Below, piece by piece: positions 1 to 7,287 of a stretch of DNA of 23,167 bases (the stretch's first letter is position 1; each line of letters starts with the position of its first letter). The position numbers and the translations under genes were made by a program. Below the pieces are notes generated by a model that had not been told where the DNA came from, searched no databases, and saw only the letters and a program-made list of their open reading frames with translations. The stretch spans positions 1-23,167 of the IMG/VR virus record IMGVR_UViG_3300001349_001572. One strand, written 5' to 3'. Source of the stretch: a virus.

Positions 1-625
1 CATCTGCGGCATCCGAGATTGGTTCTGGTAATTCCGCTTCAGGTTCTGATGCGCCGGGCAGGCTTCCGAGTTCTTCATAGTTAGCCTTTACAGTTGTAAA
101 AACTTGCTTTGTTTTTTCAAACCCATCTCCGAACATCCACCAATCTGTTGGTCGAGCAAAAAATGCAACGTCGCCGCTGAATTGACTATGCTCTGCTGTG
201 TTTTCTCCACCGTATTCTAGAATTCTTTCCATGTTGGCTAAAAAGAATTCTACATGATCTTTTGGAGCGTTCTCTACATAACCATCGACCTTAATCACAA
301 TAAGTGCCTCAGCGGCTTCAGGCCCTAATAACTTATCGACATAATAACTGTGGCCGCCGATGATCTTTTTTGTCATCATAGTCGCTTTCTTATCTGATGA
401 AACCTTTGATTTTACATGCAATTGTAGTTTGGGAAAGTTTTGCTTTAGGTAAACTTGCCACTTTTTATTTTCTGTTGGGTGGTGTTGAATTACCCCCAAC
501 CATTCGTCAAAAGTTCCGAACCAGTGTCCATCAAAATCAGCTCCCAACTCTTTGTCGATAAATGGTTGATTAGATTCGTTTATGACAAATCTTTTCCATT
601 CATTTAATATTTTCTTCATCTTCAT
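1..625 (-). CDS. Hypothetical protein, N-terminal part (gene continues past window start)
   Basis: About 208 residues are visible and the frame is open to base 1, so the C-terminus is missing. I chose the ATG at 625 (protein begins MKMKKILNEWKRF) because AGAGGA lies 7 nt upstream; the ATG at 619 is the alternative. It overlaps the end of the preceding gene by about 25 nt. The N-terminus (KKILNEWKRFVINE) is an amphipathic helix of the kind seen at the start of several hypothetical proteins in aquatic phages; this is from memory. The middle part is mixed alpha/beta with many Trp and Phe, and the last visible part is Pro/Glu/Ala-rich and probably disordered. I do not recognise a family. It is the last visible gene of the transcript that starts near 2781. 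Confidence 0.8.
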   Translation of the reverse strand, partial: MKMKKILNEWKRFVINESNQPFIDKELGADFDGHWFGTFDEWLGVIQHHPTENKKWQVYLKQNFPKLQLHVKSKVSSDKKATMMTKKIIGGHSYYVDKLLGPEAAEALIVIKVDGYVENAPKDHVEFFLANMERILEYGGENTAEHSQFSGDVAFFARPTDWWMFGDGFEKTKQVFTTVKANYEELGSLPGASEPEAELPEPISDAAD

Positions 626-848
626 TTTTTAGTCCTCTTAAAACTTCTTCTGGGACGTTCTTATAGGTTCGTCCATCAAACATTACATCATAAGCATAAA
701 ACTTAAGTTTTTCGCCTTGTGGGGTGGTGTGAGCATACATTAGAACTGCTGTAGTTACAATGATTCCAACATTAGATGCTGCTTCCAACGAATAATAAAT
801 TGTTGTATCCGCCTCAAGCATCACCAGATCGCCTCGTTCAAACCTCAC
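600..848 (-). CDS. Small SH3-like (KOW-type) phage protein, 82 aa
   Basis: The protein starts at a GTG at 848 with GGGAG 7 nt upstream, and overlaps the end of thyX by 11 nt. The sequence begins RFERGDLVMLE, followed by a stretch with NVGIIV and then YDVMFDG and VPEEVLR. This GD-[LV]-hydrophobic ... [IG]-I-[IV]-V layout suggests a small SH3-like beta barrel. The same layout occurs in the three tandem proteins at 16690-17293 and, more weakly, in the 56-residue protein at 15384-15554. No catalytic residues are evident. A nucleic-acid or protein binding role is possible but is inference. Confidence 0.8.
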   Translation of the reverse strand: MRFERGDLVMLEADTTIYYSLEAASNVGIIVTTAVLMYAHTTPQGEKLKFYAYDVMFDGRTYKNVPEEVLRGLKNEDEENIK

Positions 849-1545
849 CTCTCAACTCCCTATAAGCACCAACTGAATAGGGCCAGATCTCGGTCGCTAT
901 GTCCAAGCAGGCCTCGGCAGTCTTTTGAATTTCCCACTGGGCTCCTTCATGTGTTCGTAAGTCTATGAACTTAAGTAGGTTCGATAGATTCACAGTTCCG
1001 TAATACTTTGCGTAAAGATTTTGAGGAAGTACGCCTCTGGCTTGTTCTCGACAAACTCCTTTAGCGATCAAATGGTTGAATAGATCCAAAGCATGCTTGT
1101 GAAAAGCAACCATGGCGTCCGATGACTTAATGTAAGTGTCGGCAAACCGTGGCGTGATTATTGGGTCGATCAAGCCGTCTAAATTGGAAGCTTGACGATT
1201 ACTCTCATGTTGAGTTCTGAAAGCCTTTGGTTCATAGAACTTCAGGTCAATTTCAGTATATCGTCGTGAGATTTCGTTGTAAGCCCAAGTCCGGTGTCTC
1301 ATGTGCTGAGACCTTACGAACATTGGAACTTCGAACATAAATGTAATCGAGTTGTGCTCGAATGGTGACGTGTGTCTATGTTTAATCAAATACTTAATCA
1401 AACCCTTATCTTTTTTAGTTAAGGGTTTAATGTTGTCTTGACCGAACGACACACGGGCAGCATTAGCTATCATCTTATCATCTCCAACATGTTGGACATA
1501 AGAGACTTTGCCAATGCCGTCTCCGTAAAGTTCTATTTCTTTCAC
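838..1545 (-). CDS. thyX: Flavin-dependent thymidylate synthase ThyX
   Basis: This enzyme makes dTMP from dUMP using methylene-tetrahydrofolate, FAD and NADPH. The 235-residue length is normal for ThyX. The family signature RHR-x7-S is present: RHR at residues 83-85 and Ser93 within HRTWAYNEISRRY. The C-terminal EQARGVLPQN segment (Arg170) matches the conserved dUMP-contacting region. The start is a GTG at 1545 that overlaps the preceding stop (GTGA), with only a weak upstream ribosome site, so translation is probably coupled. It lies in the transcript from the promoter at 2788-2816. With the class II ribonucleotide reductase at 3035-4891 it supplies deoxynucleotides for phage replication. 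Confidence 0.95.
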   Translation of the reverse strand: MKEIELYGDGIGKVSYVQHVGDDKMIANAARVSFGQDNIKPLTKKDKGLIKYLIKHRHTSPFEHNSITFMFEVPMFVRSQHMRHRTWAYNEISRRYTEIDLKFYEPKAFRTQHESNRQASNLDGLIDPIITPRFADTYIKSSDAMVAFHKHALDLFNHLIAKGVCREQARGVLPQNLYAKYYGTVNLSNLLKFIDLRTHEGAQWEIQKTAEACLDIATEIWPYSVGAYRELRGEV

Positions 1546-2444
1546 TTAGTTTTCCGGATCAAATTTGCGAGTTGTTTTTTCGCAGATCTCATTCTCAATC
1601 TAGCGTAGTACTTAGAAGATCCAAGCCTATTGCCTTCAACTATCTGCTTAGAGAGAATCGAAATAGACTCAGCTAATTTTCGAGCAGCCATTGTTTTAGG
1701 AACATCCGACTTCTTAATGAAAATGTATTTTGCTTCTCTAACGTAGCGTGGATTGCCCAAGTCTTCTTCTGGTTCATAACCTTGTGCTTGAGATGCATCA
1801 AAGTCTAAATCAACAGAGAATCGTTTCCCAGCTTTTCCACCTGCAGGACGTGGTTTTCCGTCTTTAACTTTCGCATCCCACTTCTTGTCTGGAACATGAG
1901 AATAGTAATCCGATGCGGATGCCATATCGTCGTGACCAAGCACTGAATCAGCAGGTGTTGAACTAGAGATGTTTACGGTTGGTGGAACTTTCATAATCGG
2001 ACCAAACGTGGCTTCATCATAAGATTCATCCGTAGCTTCGTCAGAATAGTCTGGATATTCAAGACTGTGTCTCATACCCTCGTCTCCCTTGCTTGAGTGG
2101 ATAAACGACTCTTGACCATATTTGTAAGCGTATCTCTTGGCATCATCCAAACTCATGTGAGGAACTAGGTAAGAGTCCTCTGGGCCTTCATACATGCCAG
2201 ATACAGTTCTAAATCCATACCCTGCGGCGGCGAGTTCCTTTTCAAACTCTTGTGACCGAGCAGCATTCTGTTCAGGACTCATCGGCTTAGCTTTGGGGTT
2301 CTCTGGAGTTAAGATAGCTGTTTGGTCTACCGATTCCACATCTCCTCTGAGCATGTCCATAATTCTTCTATATTGCGTTTCTTGTGTACCCTCGGACAAT
2401 GCCTCGAGGATCATATTTTTTAGTGTTTTGGTTGTCAATTTCAT
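1542..2444 (-). CDS. DUF3293-like protein with N-terminal LxxMILEAL helix
   Basis: The 300-residue protein starts at the ATG at 2444, which overlaps the preceding stop by 4 nt (ATGA). Residues 1-17 form an amphipathic helix (MKLTTKTLKNMILEALSEG), nearly the same as a motif in the protein at 8258-8809. Residues about 42-115 contain AILTPENP, then SPEQNAARSQEFEKEL, GMYEGPEDSYLVP and KYGQESFI. This order matches what I remember of DUF3293 proteins (TA-x-NP, N-R pair, G-x-Y-x-G-x-x-E-x-S, FGQ-x-S). The middle is low-complexity Asp/Ser-rich, and the C-terminal 60 residues are basic and helical. Function is unknown. The domain call rests on recall, not on a search. Confidence 0.75.
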   Translation of the reverse strand: MKLTTKTLKNMILEALSEGTQETQYRRIMDMLRGDVESVDQTAILTPENPKAKPMSPEQNAARSQEFEKELAAAGYGFRTVSGMYEGPEDSYLVPHMSLDDAKRYAYKYGQESFIHSSKGDEGMRHSLEYPDYSDEATDESYDEATFGPIMKVPPTVNISSSTPADSVLGHDDMASASDYYSHVPDKKWDAKVKDGKPRPAGGKAGKRFSVDLDFDASQAQGYEPEEDLGNPRYVREAKYIFIKKSDVPKTMAARKLAESISILSKQIVEGNRLGSSKYYARLRMRSAKKQLANLIRKTK

Positions 2445-2722
2445 TCTTCTAGTCTCCCATAGACATAATTTTCTTTTACGACGTAAATAGTCTCAAGATC
2501 CGCTTTAATCTCCTGAACTGTAGTTCTTTCAATGACAACGATGTCACCAAGTTTAAGGCCTATGGTGCAATCATCGGCGATGGCGATGATGGTACAAGTC
2601 ATATACGGAGATTTAGGTGGTTGATACTCTTCTGGCATCACAAATAGCGGTGCCTCTTTGTCTTCCTTCTCTTCTTTCTTAGGTAACACCTGTAAGTGTC
2701 TGTTGAATGGTTCAAAATGCAT
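2441..2722 (-). CDS. GroES-like co-chaperonin (gp31-like)
   Basis: The 93-residue length is that of GroES, the lid of the GroEL folding chamber. The order of elements matches GroES: EPFNRHLQVLPKKEE (cf. RPLHDRVIVKRKE), a mobile-loop-like stretch EAPLFVMPEEY, TIIAIADD...LKLGDIVVIE (cf. VLAVGNGR...VKVGDIVIF) and a final strand ETIYVVKENYVYGRL (cf. EVLIMSESDILAIV). I chose the ATG at 2722, which has GGAGG 4 nt upstream; the longer frame from 2746 has no ribosome site. It is the first gene after the promoter at 2788-2816. No GroEL is visible, so the partner is presumably the host chaperonin, as for T4 gp31 in capsid folding. That role is inference. Confidence 0.75.
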   Translation of the reverse strand: MHFEPFNRHLQVLPKKEEKEDKEAPLFVMPEEYQPPKSPYMTCTIIAIADDCTIGLKLGDIVVIERTTVQEIKADLETIYVVKENYVYGRLEE

Positions 2723-2740
2723 AATTCCTCCAAATAAAAA

Positions 2741-2806
2741 AATCATAATGTGTTATATTATAAACAAAATTAATTGTTCTTATTTATAATATAACACATT
2801 ATGATT
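2741..2806. repeat. Perfect 24-bp inverted repeat around a promoter start site
   Basis: Bases 2741-2764 are the exact reverse complement of 2783-2806, with an 18-nt A/T-rich spacer. The right arm contains the -10 element (2788-2793) and reaches into the -10/-35 spacer; the left arm lies just after the expected transcript start. It could be a two-site operator or a promoter-derived duplication. Confidence 0.85.
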
Positions 2807-2816
2807 GTGTTGTCAA
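2788..2816 (-). promoter_or_regulatory. sigma70-like promoter for the GroES-thyX operon
   Basis: On the minus strand TTGACA (2811-2816) is followed after exactly 17 nt by TATATT (2788-2793), with TGT directly before the -10. The expected start is near 2781. The sequence TATAAATA (2781-2788), a T4-late-type box, overlaps it but may be chance. Confidence 0.88.
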
Positions 2817-2827
2817 GAAAAAAAGTT

Positions 2828-3022
2828 TTACTTTTCTTCGTGATTCTTCTTGTGCTCTTGAACAATTCCGCGAATTTCACGAAGTTCTTTCGATGCTTCC
2901 ATCAGACTTTTTCGTGCACGAGGTGCTGCAGACTTATAACCATAAGACCCTGCTTCGACTTTGTCCAAGTCTTCCGCAATCTCTTTCAAGTCACGAATAA
3001 TGTTTTCCAATTGTTCTCTCAT
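2828..3022 (-). CDS. Histone H1-like (Hc1-type) small protein, 64 aa
   Basis: The start at 3022 has AGGAG 6 nt upstream. The protein is entirely helical and highly charged. It carries LDKVEAGSYGYKSAAPRARKSL followed by KELREIRGIVQEHKK. This resembles the N-terminal domain of bacterial Hc1 histone-like proteins (pattern K-AA--R-RK-L-EL---A-E-R-E-QE), recalled from memory. The lysine-rich DNA-binding tail of classical Hc1 is absent, so it may act in protein contacts rather than compact DNA. It is the last gene of the helicase-RNR transcript, and the next promoter lies directly downstream. Confidence 0.8.
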   Translation of the reverse strand: MREQLENIIRDLKEIAEDLDKVEAGSYGYKSAAPRARKSLMEASKELREIRGIVQEHKKNHEEK

Positions 3023-3034
3023 ATCTTTCTCCTG

Positions 3035-4891
3035 TTAAAAAATTTCACAAGATCCACCACCGCAGGCGATTTCGCCTGACAGATCAGTTTCATCTGTTGT
3101 CTCTATAACTAGGTTCAGGTCAACGTTTTTGACCAACGAGAGCATTTTTTCATAGGTCTCAGCGTCGCAGTCAGTGTAAGGTGCTTGGACGTAACTTCCG
3201 CCGTCGTAAGGCAAAACGCTCAAACCATTGTATACACCTCGGTTATTCCACATCCAATCTCCAACAGTTTCCCACTCGCCATCTCGGATGCTTACTGTAG
3301 CTGAGACGTTGTGAGTATTGTTCCCTTTCTTGTGACCTGGCTTAATCCATTCTGCAGAGACCTTCTTAACTCTCTCGAGTAGATCAAGTGCTGTTTCATG
3401 GCGCGTTATTGCGCCTTCAGGAGCTTTTTGTGGCACAGATAGGATAGCAGTGTCGTGTGGCCTAAAGCGACAGTCCTCGACAAGCTCAGGCAGGTTATTG
3501 AGGAGATACGAATAGATTGCTTCATTTTTTCCAACGCGAAGTCGTCTGATGTAATAGTCATTATGCCACGCATGGATGCCACTTGACGTGCCAAGAGTAA
3601 GCGAAGTTGTTCCTGCTGGTTTAACACATGTCTGTCGCGCTGCTTGGTTGATGCCAGTTTGCATTGCGACTCTGCGGTTCATCTTTGAAACTTCCAAAGA
3701 TGCTTCGGTCATGTTTAAGTTGAGCACTCCACCAGATGCAATGCCGGTCATTGAGACGCCGATGAGCGCATCTTTCTCCGTTGTCCGTTGCCAGACAGGG
3801 CGAAGGTAATGAAAGTCCGTGTAGGACGCCTGAAGGGTTCCTATGAACGATGCTGCACGAGAGCGAGCATTCAACTCGTCCTGTGTGTTCACATCTGAGA
3901 CATTGATCTCGACCAAGTTGCAGAACTGATTTGGTCTCAAACCAATCTCACAACATGGGTTACAGCCCCAGTCTTTATCGTTTGAGAAGTAGAATCCTGG
4001 TTCTCCCGAACGTGACTCTTCAACTCGTTTCCACAAGTTCATGAACGTAGGCTTGTCAATGCGATGACGCATTACAACTACAGAATTGTTTGCTCGTCCT
4101 CGTTGAGGGTTGAGTTCCCACCATGCTCCTGCTTTTGCCGAGAGCATGTCTTCGTCGTCAGCACTGAATAGAGATATGAGAGCGGCACGACGAATACCCC
4201 CCGCCAAAACTGCATCCGCAATGTAGCAGATGATATCATGAACCTCAATGGGAGTGAGTTTATCACCGGTTTCTTTCGCATCTAAAACTCCTTCTATCTT
4301 TACTAGACATTCTCTAAGTGGTTGTGGGCCTGGAGCCTTACCACCGGATGTAACTAGTCTCGCGCCTTTCGGACGGATGTCCGAGAAGTCAAAACGTAAT
4401 TTTGATGTGCCTTTAAAATAGGACATCATAAGAGCCTTTACTGAGTCAGCCCATCCTTCGATAGAATCTCCAATAAGAAAACGACGTGTGCGCTTTGAGG
4501 ATGGTCTATGTATCTCTGGTAAACTATCTACATGATGGTTTTGTACTGAATAGCCAACACCTGTTCCGCCAAGAAGCAAGAACATAATCTCTCCGAACAC
4601 TCGAGGGTCATCTGCGGGCGTGTAAGCGCAATTAAAGATGCGGTTTGGAGAAACCTCGATTGGCTTACCTCCGAACTGCATTGAGCGCATAGATGGGAGA
4701 ACTTGCTTGTTGTAGACAAACCTATAGTTCTCACGAATTTCCTGTTCTAAACTGGGAAATTTTTTGATGTGCATTGACATGTTTCTGGTAACTAATTCGT
4801 CCCAGTTCTCTCGTCTTTGTTCTTTTTCCATGTATCGTGCATACTTCATGTGCACTGTTATATCTGATAAAATCTTTTTCTCTAAATCCAT
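3035..4891 (-). CDS. nrdJ: Adenosylcobalamin-dependent (class II) ribonucleotide reductase
   Basis: This enzyme reduces ribonucleoside triphosphates to deoxy forms by radical chemistry started from coenzyme B12. The 618-residue length fits the short monomeric class II type. NPCCEI (Cys313, Glu315) matches the radical cysteine and glutamate of the NPCGEI motif. FNCAY (Cys87) and FCNL (Cys324) match the cysteine pair that reduces the substrate. The tail CGGGSCEIF (Cys610, Cys615) is the shuttle pair reoxidised by thioredoxin or glutaredoxin. PAGTTSLTLGTSSGIH is also typical. The start ATG at 4891 has GGGAG 6 nt upstream, and the gene sits 24 nt after the helicase. No separate activase or small subunit is present, consistent with class II. 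Confidence 0.93.
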   Translation of the reverse strand: MDLEKKILSDITVHMKYARYMEKEQRRENWDELVTRNMSMHIKKFPSLEQEIRENYRFVYNKQVLPSMRSMQFGGKPIEVSPNRIFNCAYTPADDPRVFGEIMFLLLGGTGVGYSVQNHHVDSLPEIHRPSSKRTRRFLIGDSIEGWADSVKALMMSYFKGTSKLRFDFSDIRPKGARLVTSGGKAPGPQPLRECLVKIEGVLDAKETGDKLTPIEVHDIICYIADAVLAGGIRRAALISLFSADDEDMLSAKAGAWWELNPQRGRANNSVVVMRHRIDKPTFMNLWKRVEESRSGEPGFYFSNDKDWGCNPCCEIGLRPNQFCNLVEINVSDVNTQDELNARSRAASFIGTLQASYTDFHYLRPVWQRTTEKDALIGVSMTGIASGGVLNLNMTEASLEVSKMNRRVAMQTGINQAARQTCVKPAGTTSLTLGTSSGIHAWHNDYYIRRLRVGKNEAIYSYLLNNLPELVEDCRFRPHDTAILSVPQKAPEGAITRHETALDLLERVKKVSAEWIKPGHKKGNNTHNVSATVSIRDGEWETVGDWMWNNRGVYNGLSVLPYDGGSYVQAPYTDCDAETYEKMLSLVKNVDLNLVIETTDETDLSGEIACGGGSCEIF

Positions 4892-4915
4892 TACTTACTC
4901 CCGTAAATGTTTGTT

Positions 4916-6271
4916 TTATTTTCCTGCTTTTGCATATTTGTCTTTGAGCATCTGTAAGGCATCCGACGTTGATTGCATTCTCTCCGCTGATTCATCTCTG
5001 TCCAACACTTTGATGGTAACATTAGACCAGTCAACGAAAGCATCGAACACAAGACCATCGGGACCATTCCTATTCTTCGCGATGAAAAGGCGGCCTTTGT
5101 TCGCTTGCTTGTCTTGCACAGTTCTCGATAAAGAAAAGATAAAGTCCGCAACGAAACATTTGTTAAACGCTTCAGAGATCGCTTCCATAGTGATAACTTC
5201 AGCATTAAGACCTCCTCGGTTTGTTTGAGATGCTGTCCAACAGGGGATCTCATAAGACTGGGCAAGCCCACGAAGACCTTCATAGGTCTCCTCCAACTCA
5301 TGACGCTTCTCTCCGGTTGCCCGAGGAGGTCGCAATAGGTCGGCATAGTCTACCAAGATCATGTCGGGCTCTATGCCTCGCTTACGTAATTTCTCAATGT
5401 GATTTTTGAGAGTTGCTACGGAAGCTGATTTGGTTGGATACTCTTTGATAATTAGAGTGCCTTCAAGGTCTTTCACCTTACCTACAATTTCTTTTTGTCT
5501 TTGCATGTGTTCATTCAGTGGAACGTCAGTTATGCAGCAGTCAAATCGTTGACCTACTACGGTGTCTTTAAGCTCCAAGGTATAATAAACAACAGTCTTG
5601 CCTTGCAAGAGGGCTTGTGTGGCTAAGTGAACGAGAACCATTGATTTTCCAGCACCTGTTGGGGCTACAACTACACCAAGTTCTGATTTACCAAGGCCAC
5701 CTTTCACAATCTCATCCATTCGAGACCATCCTGTTGAGACTGGGTCTCGTGATTTCAATTCAAAGCGCTTAAGTAAGTCCTTACGGAAGTCATGACCAAA
5801 GTTGTTATCAGTTCCTAAGACTAATGCATCCTTGATCACCTTCTCGATCTCTTCGAACGATGAACTCTTAAGTAGATTTACAGACTTCATCATGGCTTGT
5901 TTTAAAATCTGCTTACGGCAAAAATCAACAGCCTTGTCCTTAATGAACTCTGCCTCTTCGACTCCCTCTGACTTGTGCACCTTATCGAAGAAAGTTCTAA
6001 CCTTGGAACTGATGGCTTTGTCGTGGTGATTAAGCTCTGTTCTTAAGACAGTTATCATTACCTCAACATTTGGGTGAGTGTTATATTTATCTCTATAGTC
6101 AATCAGTGCTTTGGCAAATATCTGCAAATACTTTTTGTCAAAAAAGGATATATCCAAAACTTCCGTTATTTGATCAAAAAATGGTCTATCCTCAAACATT
6201 AATTGACACAGGTTTTCTTGAAAATTGCTTCCGAAACGCATAAAGGTTTCGCTCTTATTAAATTCGTTCAT
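4916..6271 (-). CDS. DnaB-family (SF4) replicative DNA helicase
   Basis: The 451-residue protein should unwind DNA at the phage fork, 5'-3', as a hexamer. Residues 1-130 form a helical N-terminal domain. Residues from about 178 form the RecA-like motor: STGWSRMDEIVKGGLGKSEL, Walker A APTGAGKS (203-210), H1a-like YTLEL, Walker B MILVDYADLL (Asp308) and the H3-like TASQTNR (Gln349). The start ATG at 6271 has GGGAGG 4 nt upstream and follows the promoter at 6301-6329 closely. It resembles T4 gp41/DnaB. No primase or loader is recognisable in the window. Confidence 0.92.
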   Translation of the reverse strand: MNEFNKSETFMRFGSNFQENLCQLMFEDRPFFDQITEVLDISFFDKKYLQIFAKALIDYRDKYNTHPNVEVMITVLRTELNHHDKAISSKVRTFFDKVHKSEGVEEAEFIKDKAVDFCRKQILKQAMMKSVNLLKSSSFEEIEKVIKDALVLGTDNNFGHDFRKDLLKRFELKSRDPVSTGWSRMDEIVKGGLGKSELGVVVAPTGAGKSMVLVHLATQALLQGKTVVYYTLELKDTVVGQRFDCCITDVPLNEHMQRQKEIVGKVKDLEGTLIIKEYPTKSASVATLKNHIEKLRKRGIEPDMILVDYADLLRPPRATGEKRHELEETYEGLRGLAQSYEIPCWTASQTNRGGLNAEVITMEAISEAFNKCFVADFIFSLSRTVQDKQANKGRLFIAKNRNGPDGLVFDAFVDWSNVTIKVLDRDESAERMQSTSDALQMLKDKYAKAGK

Positions 6272-6300
6272 TCGTCCTCCCAGACTTATTAGGTTACTTA

Positions 6301-6329
6301 AATATAACCTACTCTAACTTGTTTGTCAA
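6301..6329 (-). promoter_or_regulatory. sigma70-like promoter for helicase-nrdJ, with dyad
   Basis: TTGACA (6324-6329 on plus coordinates), 17 nt, TATATT (6301-6306). A 7-bp inverted repeat TAGGTTA/TAACCTA (6290-6296 and 6305-6311) covers the -10 and start region. The arms differ from those at other promoters while the symmetry is kept. Confidence 0.87.
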
Positions 6330-6336
6330 GTTTTTT

Positions 6337-7287
6337 CTATCGCTTTATTCTTCGAAACACCATCTGAAGGGCATTGAAGTTGAGGTGAGCGGCATCATCG
6401 CTGAATAACATTTGTGTGAACTTTATTTTATTAAAACTTGGTTCGAAGTCATGAACGGCTTTTGTAATCAATTCTCGATTCATTGGTCTAATGTTCGGGT
6501 ATTGCAATTGCATGATCTTGTAGTTCTCTTTGATTAGCTGCTCGTCCTTTTGAATGTTCTCATGTATCTTTAGTTTCTTACCAATCATAACACAGTCTTT
6601 CACAATGTCTCCAACTTCGTACTCATCCTCTCTGATGAGAAAAGGGAAGCGCTTAGCTATTGTCTTGAGACCTGCTCCTTTGATTCCGGGCAAGTTATCC
6701 GAAGGATCTCCAGCTATTGCCCTTGCTAATGCGAAGTTCTTTGGGTGAATCTTGAACTCATCAACAACAGATGCTTCTGTAACAATTTTTTTCTGAATTG
6801 GTCGGTAAATCTGAACGCCGTCTCGACACAACTGATAGAAGTCTTTATCCGATGAGATAATGGTCTTTAGCCAACCTTCGTATCGAGGATGATTGATTAC
6901 GTGGGCGATGATGTCATCAGCCTCTGTAAAGTCTGCTACAAGTTGAATTACAGGCATCTCATTGAGATACTCCATTAGCCTTACTTGTTGATAGCCTTTG
7001 TTCGCCAGTTCTTGCTCTGGTGATAATTCAATCATTCTACGGTTAAATCTCACAGGCTTACGTCCTGCTTTGTAGTTCTTGTTCATAGAACGCCTTCTTG
7101 TAGAGCCCTCATGGCCATCCCAAGCCACGATAACCTCATCAGCGTCAAAGTCCCTAGCCACCTTCTGTAGTGACTTCAGGAAGCCAATGGTGCCGCCTAC
7201 AGGGTTACCGCTCTTATCCATATGTGGGCTCACCACAAAACTGCGTAGAAACATGTTCAGCGCGTCAATTATTATTACATTTTTCAT
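6337..7287 (-). CDS. 5'-3' exonuclease / flap endonuclease (PolI N-terminal type, T4 RNase H-like)
   Basis: This 316-residue enzyme should remove RNA primers and process 5' flaps. The acidic metal sites of the family are visible: Asp8 (IIIDALNMFLRSF), Asp57 (AWDG), EADD at 122-125, SSDKDF with Asp147 and Asp149, and GDPSDN with Asp194 and Asp197. These are followed by the helix-hairpin-helix LPGIKGAGLKTIAK (199-212). The basic arch region RRRSMNKNYKAGRKP is present. It overlaps the AlaRS-like gene by 4 nt and shares its promoter. It supplies the 5' nuclease that the short PolA at 17284-18474 lacks. Confidence 0.92.
   Translation of the reverse strand: MKNVIIIDALNMFLRSFVVSPHMDKSGNPVGGTIGFLKSLQKVARDFDADEVIVAWDGHEGSTRRRSMNKNYKAGRKPVRFNRRMIELSPEQELANKGYQQVRLMEYLNEMPVIQLVADFTEADDIIAHVINHPRYEGWLKTIISSDKDFYQLCRDGVQIYRPIQKKIVTEASVVDEFKIHPKNFALARAIAGDPSDNLPGIKGAGLKTIAKRFPFLIREDEYEVGDIVKDCVMIGKKLKIHENIQKDEQLIKENYKIMQLQYPNIRPMNRELITKAVHDFEPSFNKIKFTQMLFSDDAAHLNFNALQMVFRRIKR

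Noticed and set aside
2410-2438. TTGACA, 17 nt, TATGAT on the minus strand at the start of the 300-aa gene
   Set aside because: It lacks the CTTGACA context, the TGT before the -10 and the A/T tract of the other promoters, and it encodes the conserved LxxMILEAL helix region. Probably chance in coding DNA.
4764-5228. Plus-strand 154-codon open frame
   Set aside because: It lies opposite nrdJ and the helicase, has no ribosome site and its protein is Ser/Cys/Phe-rich in the manner of antisense shadows.
4891-5346. Minus-strand 151-codon frame inside the helicase
   Set aside because: It is an out-of-frame shadow of the helicase motor domain, with a basic, Ser/Arg-rich translation and no homology that I recognise.
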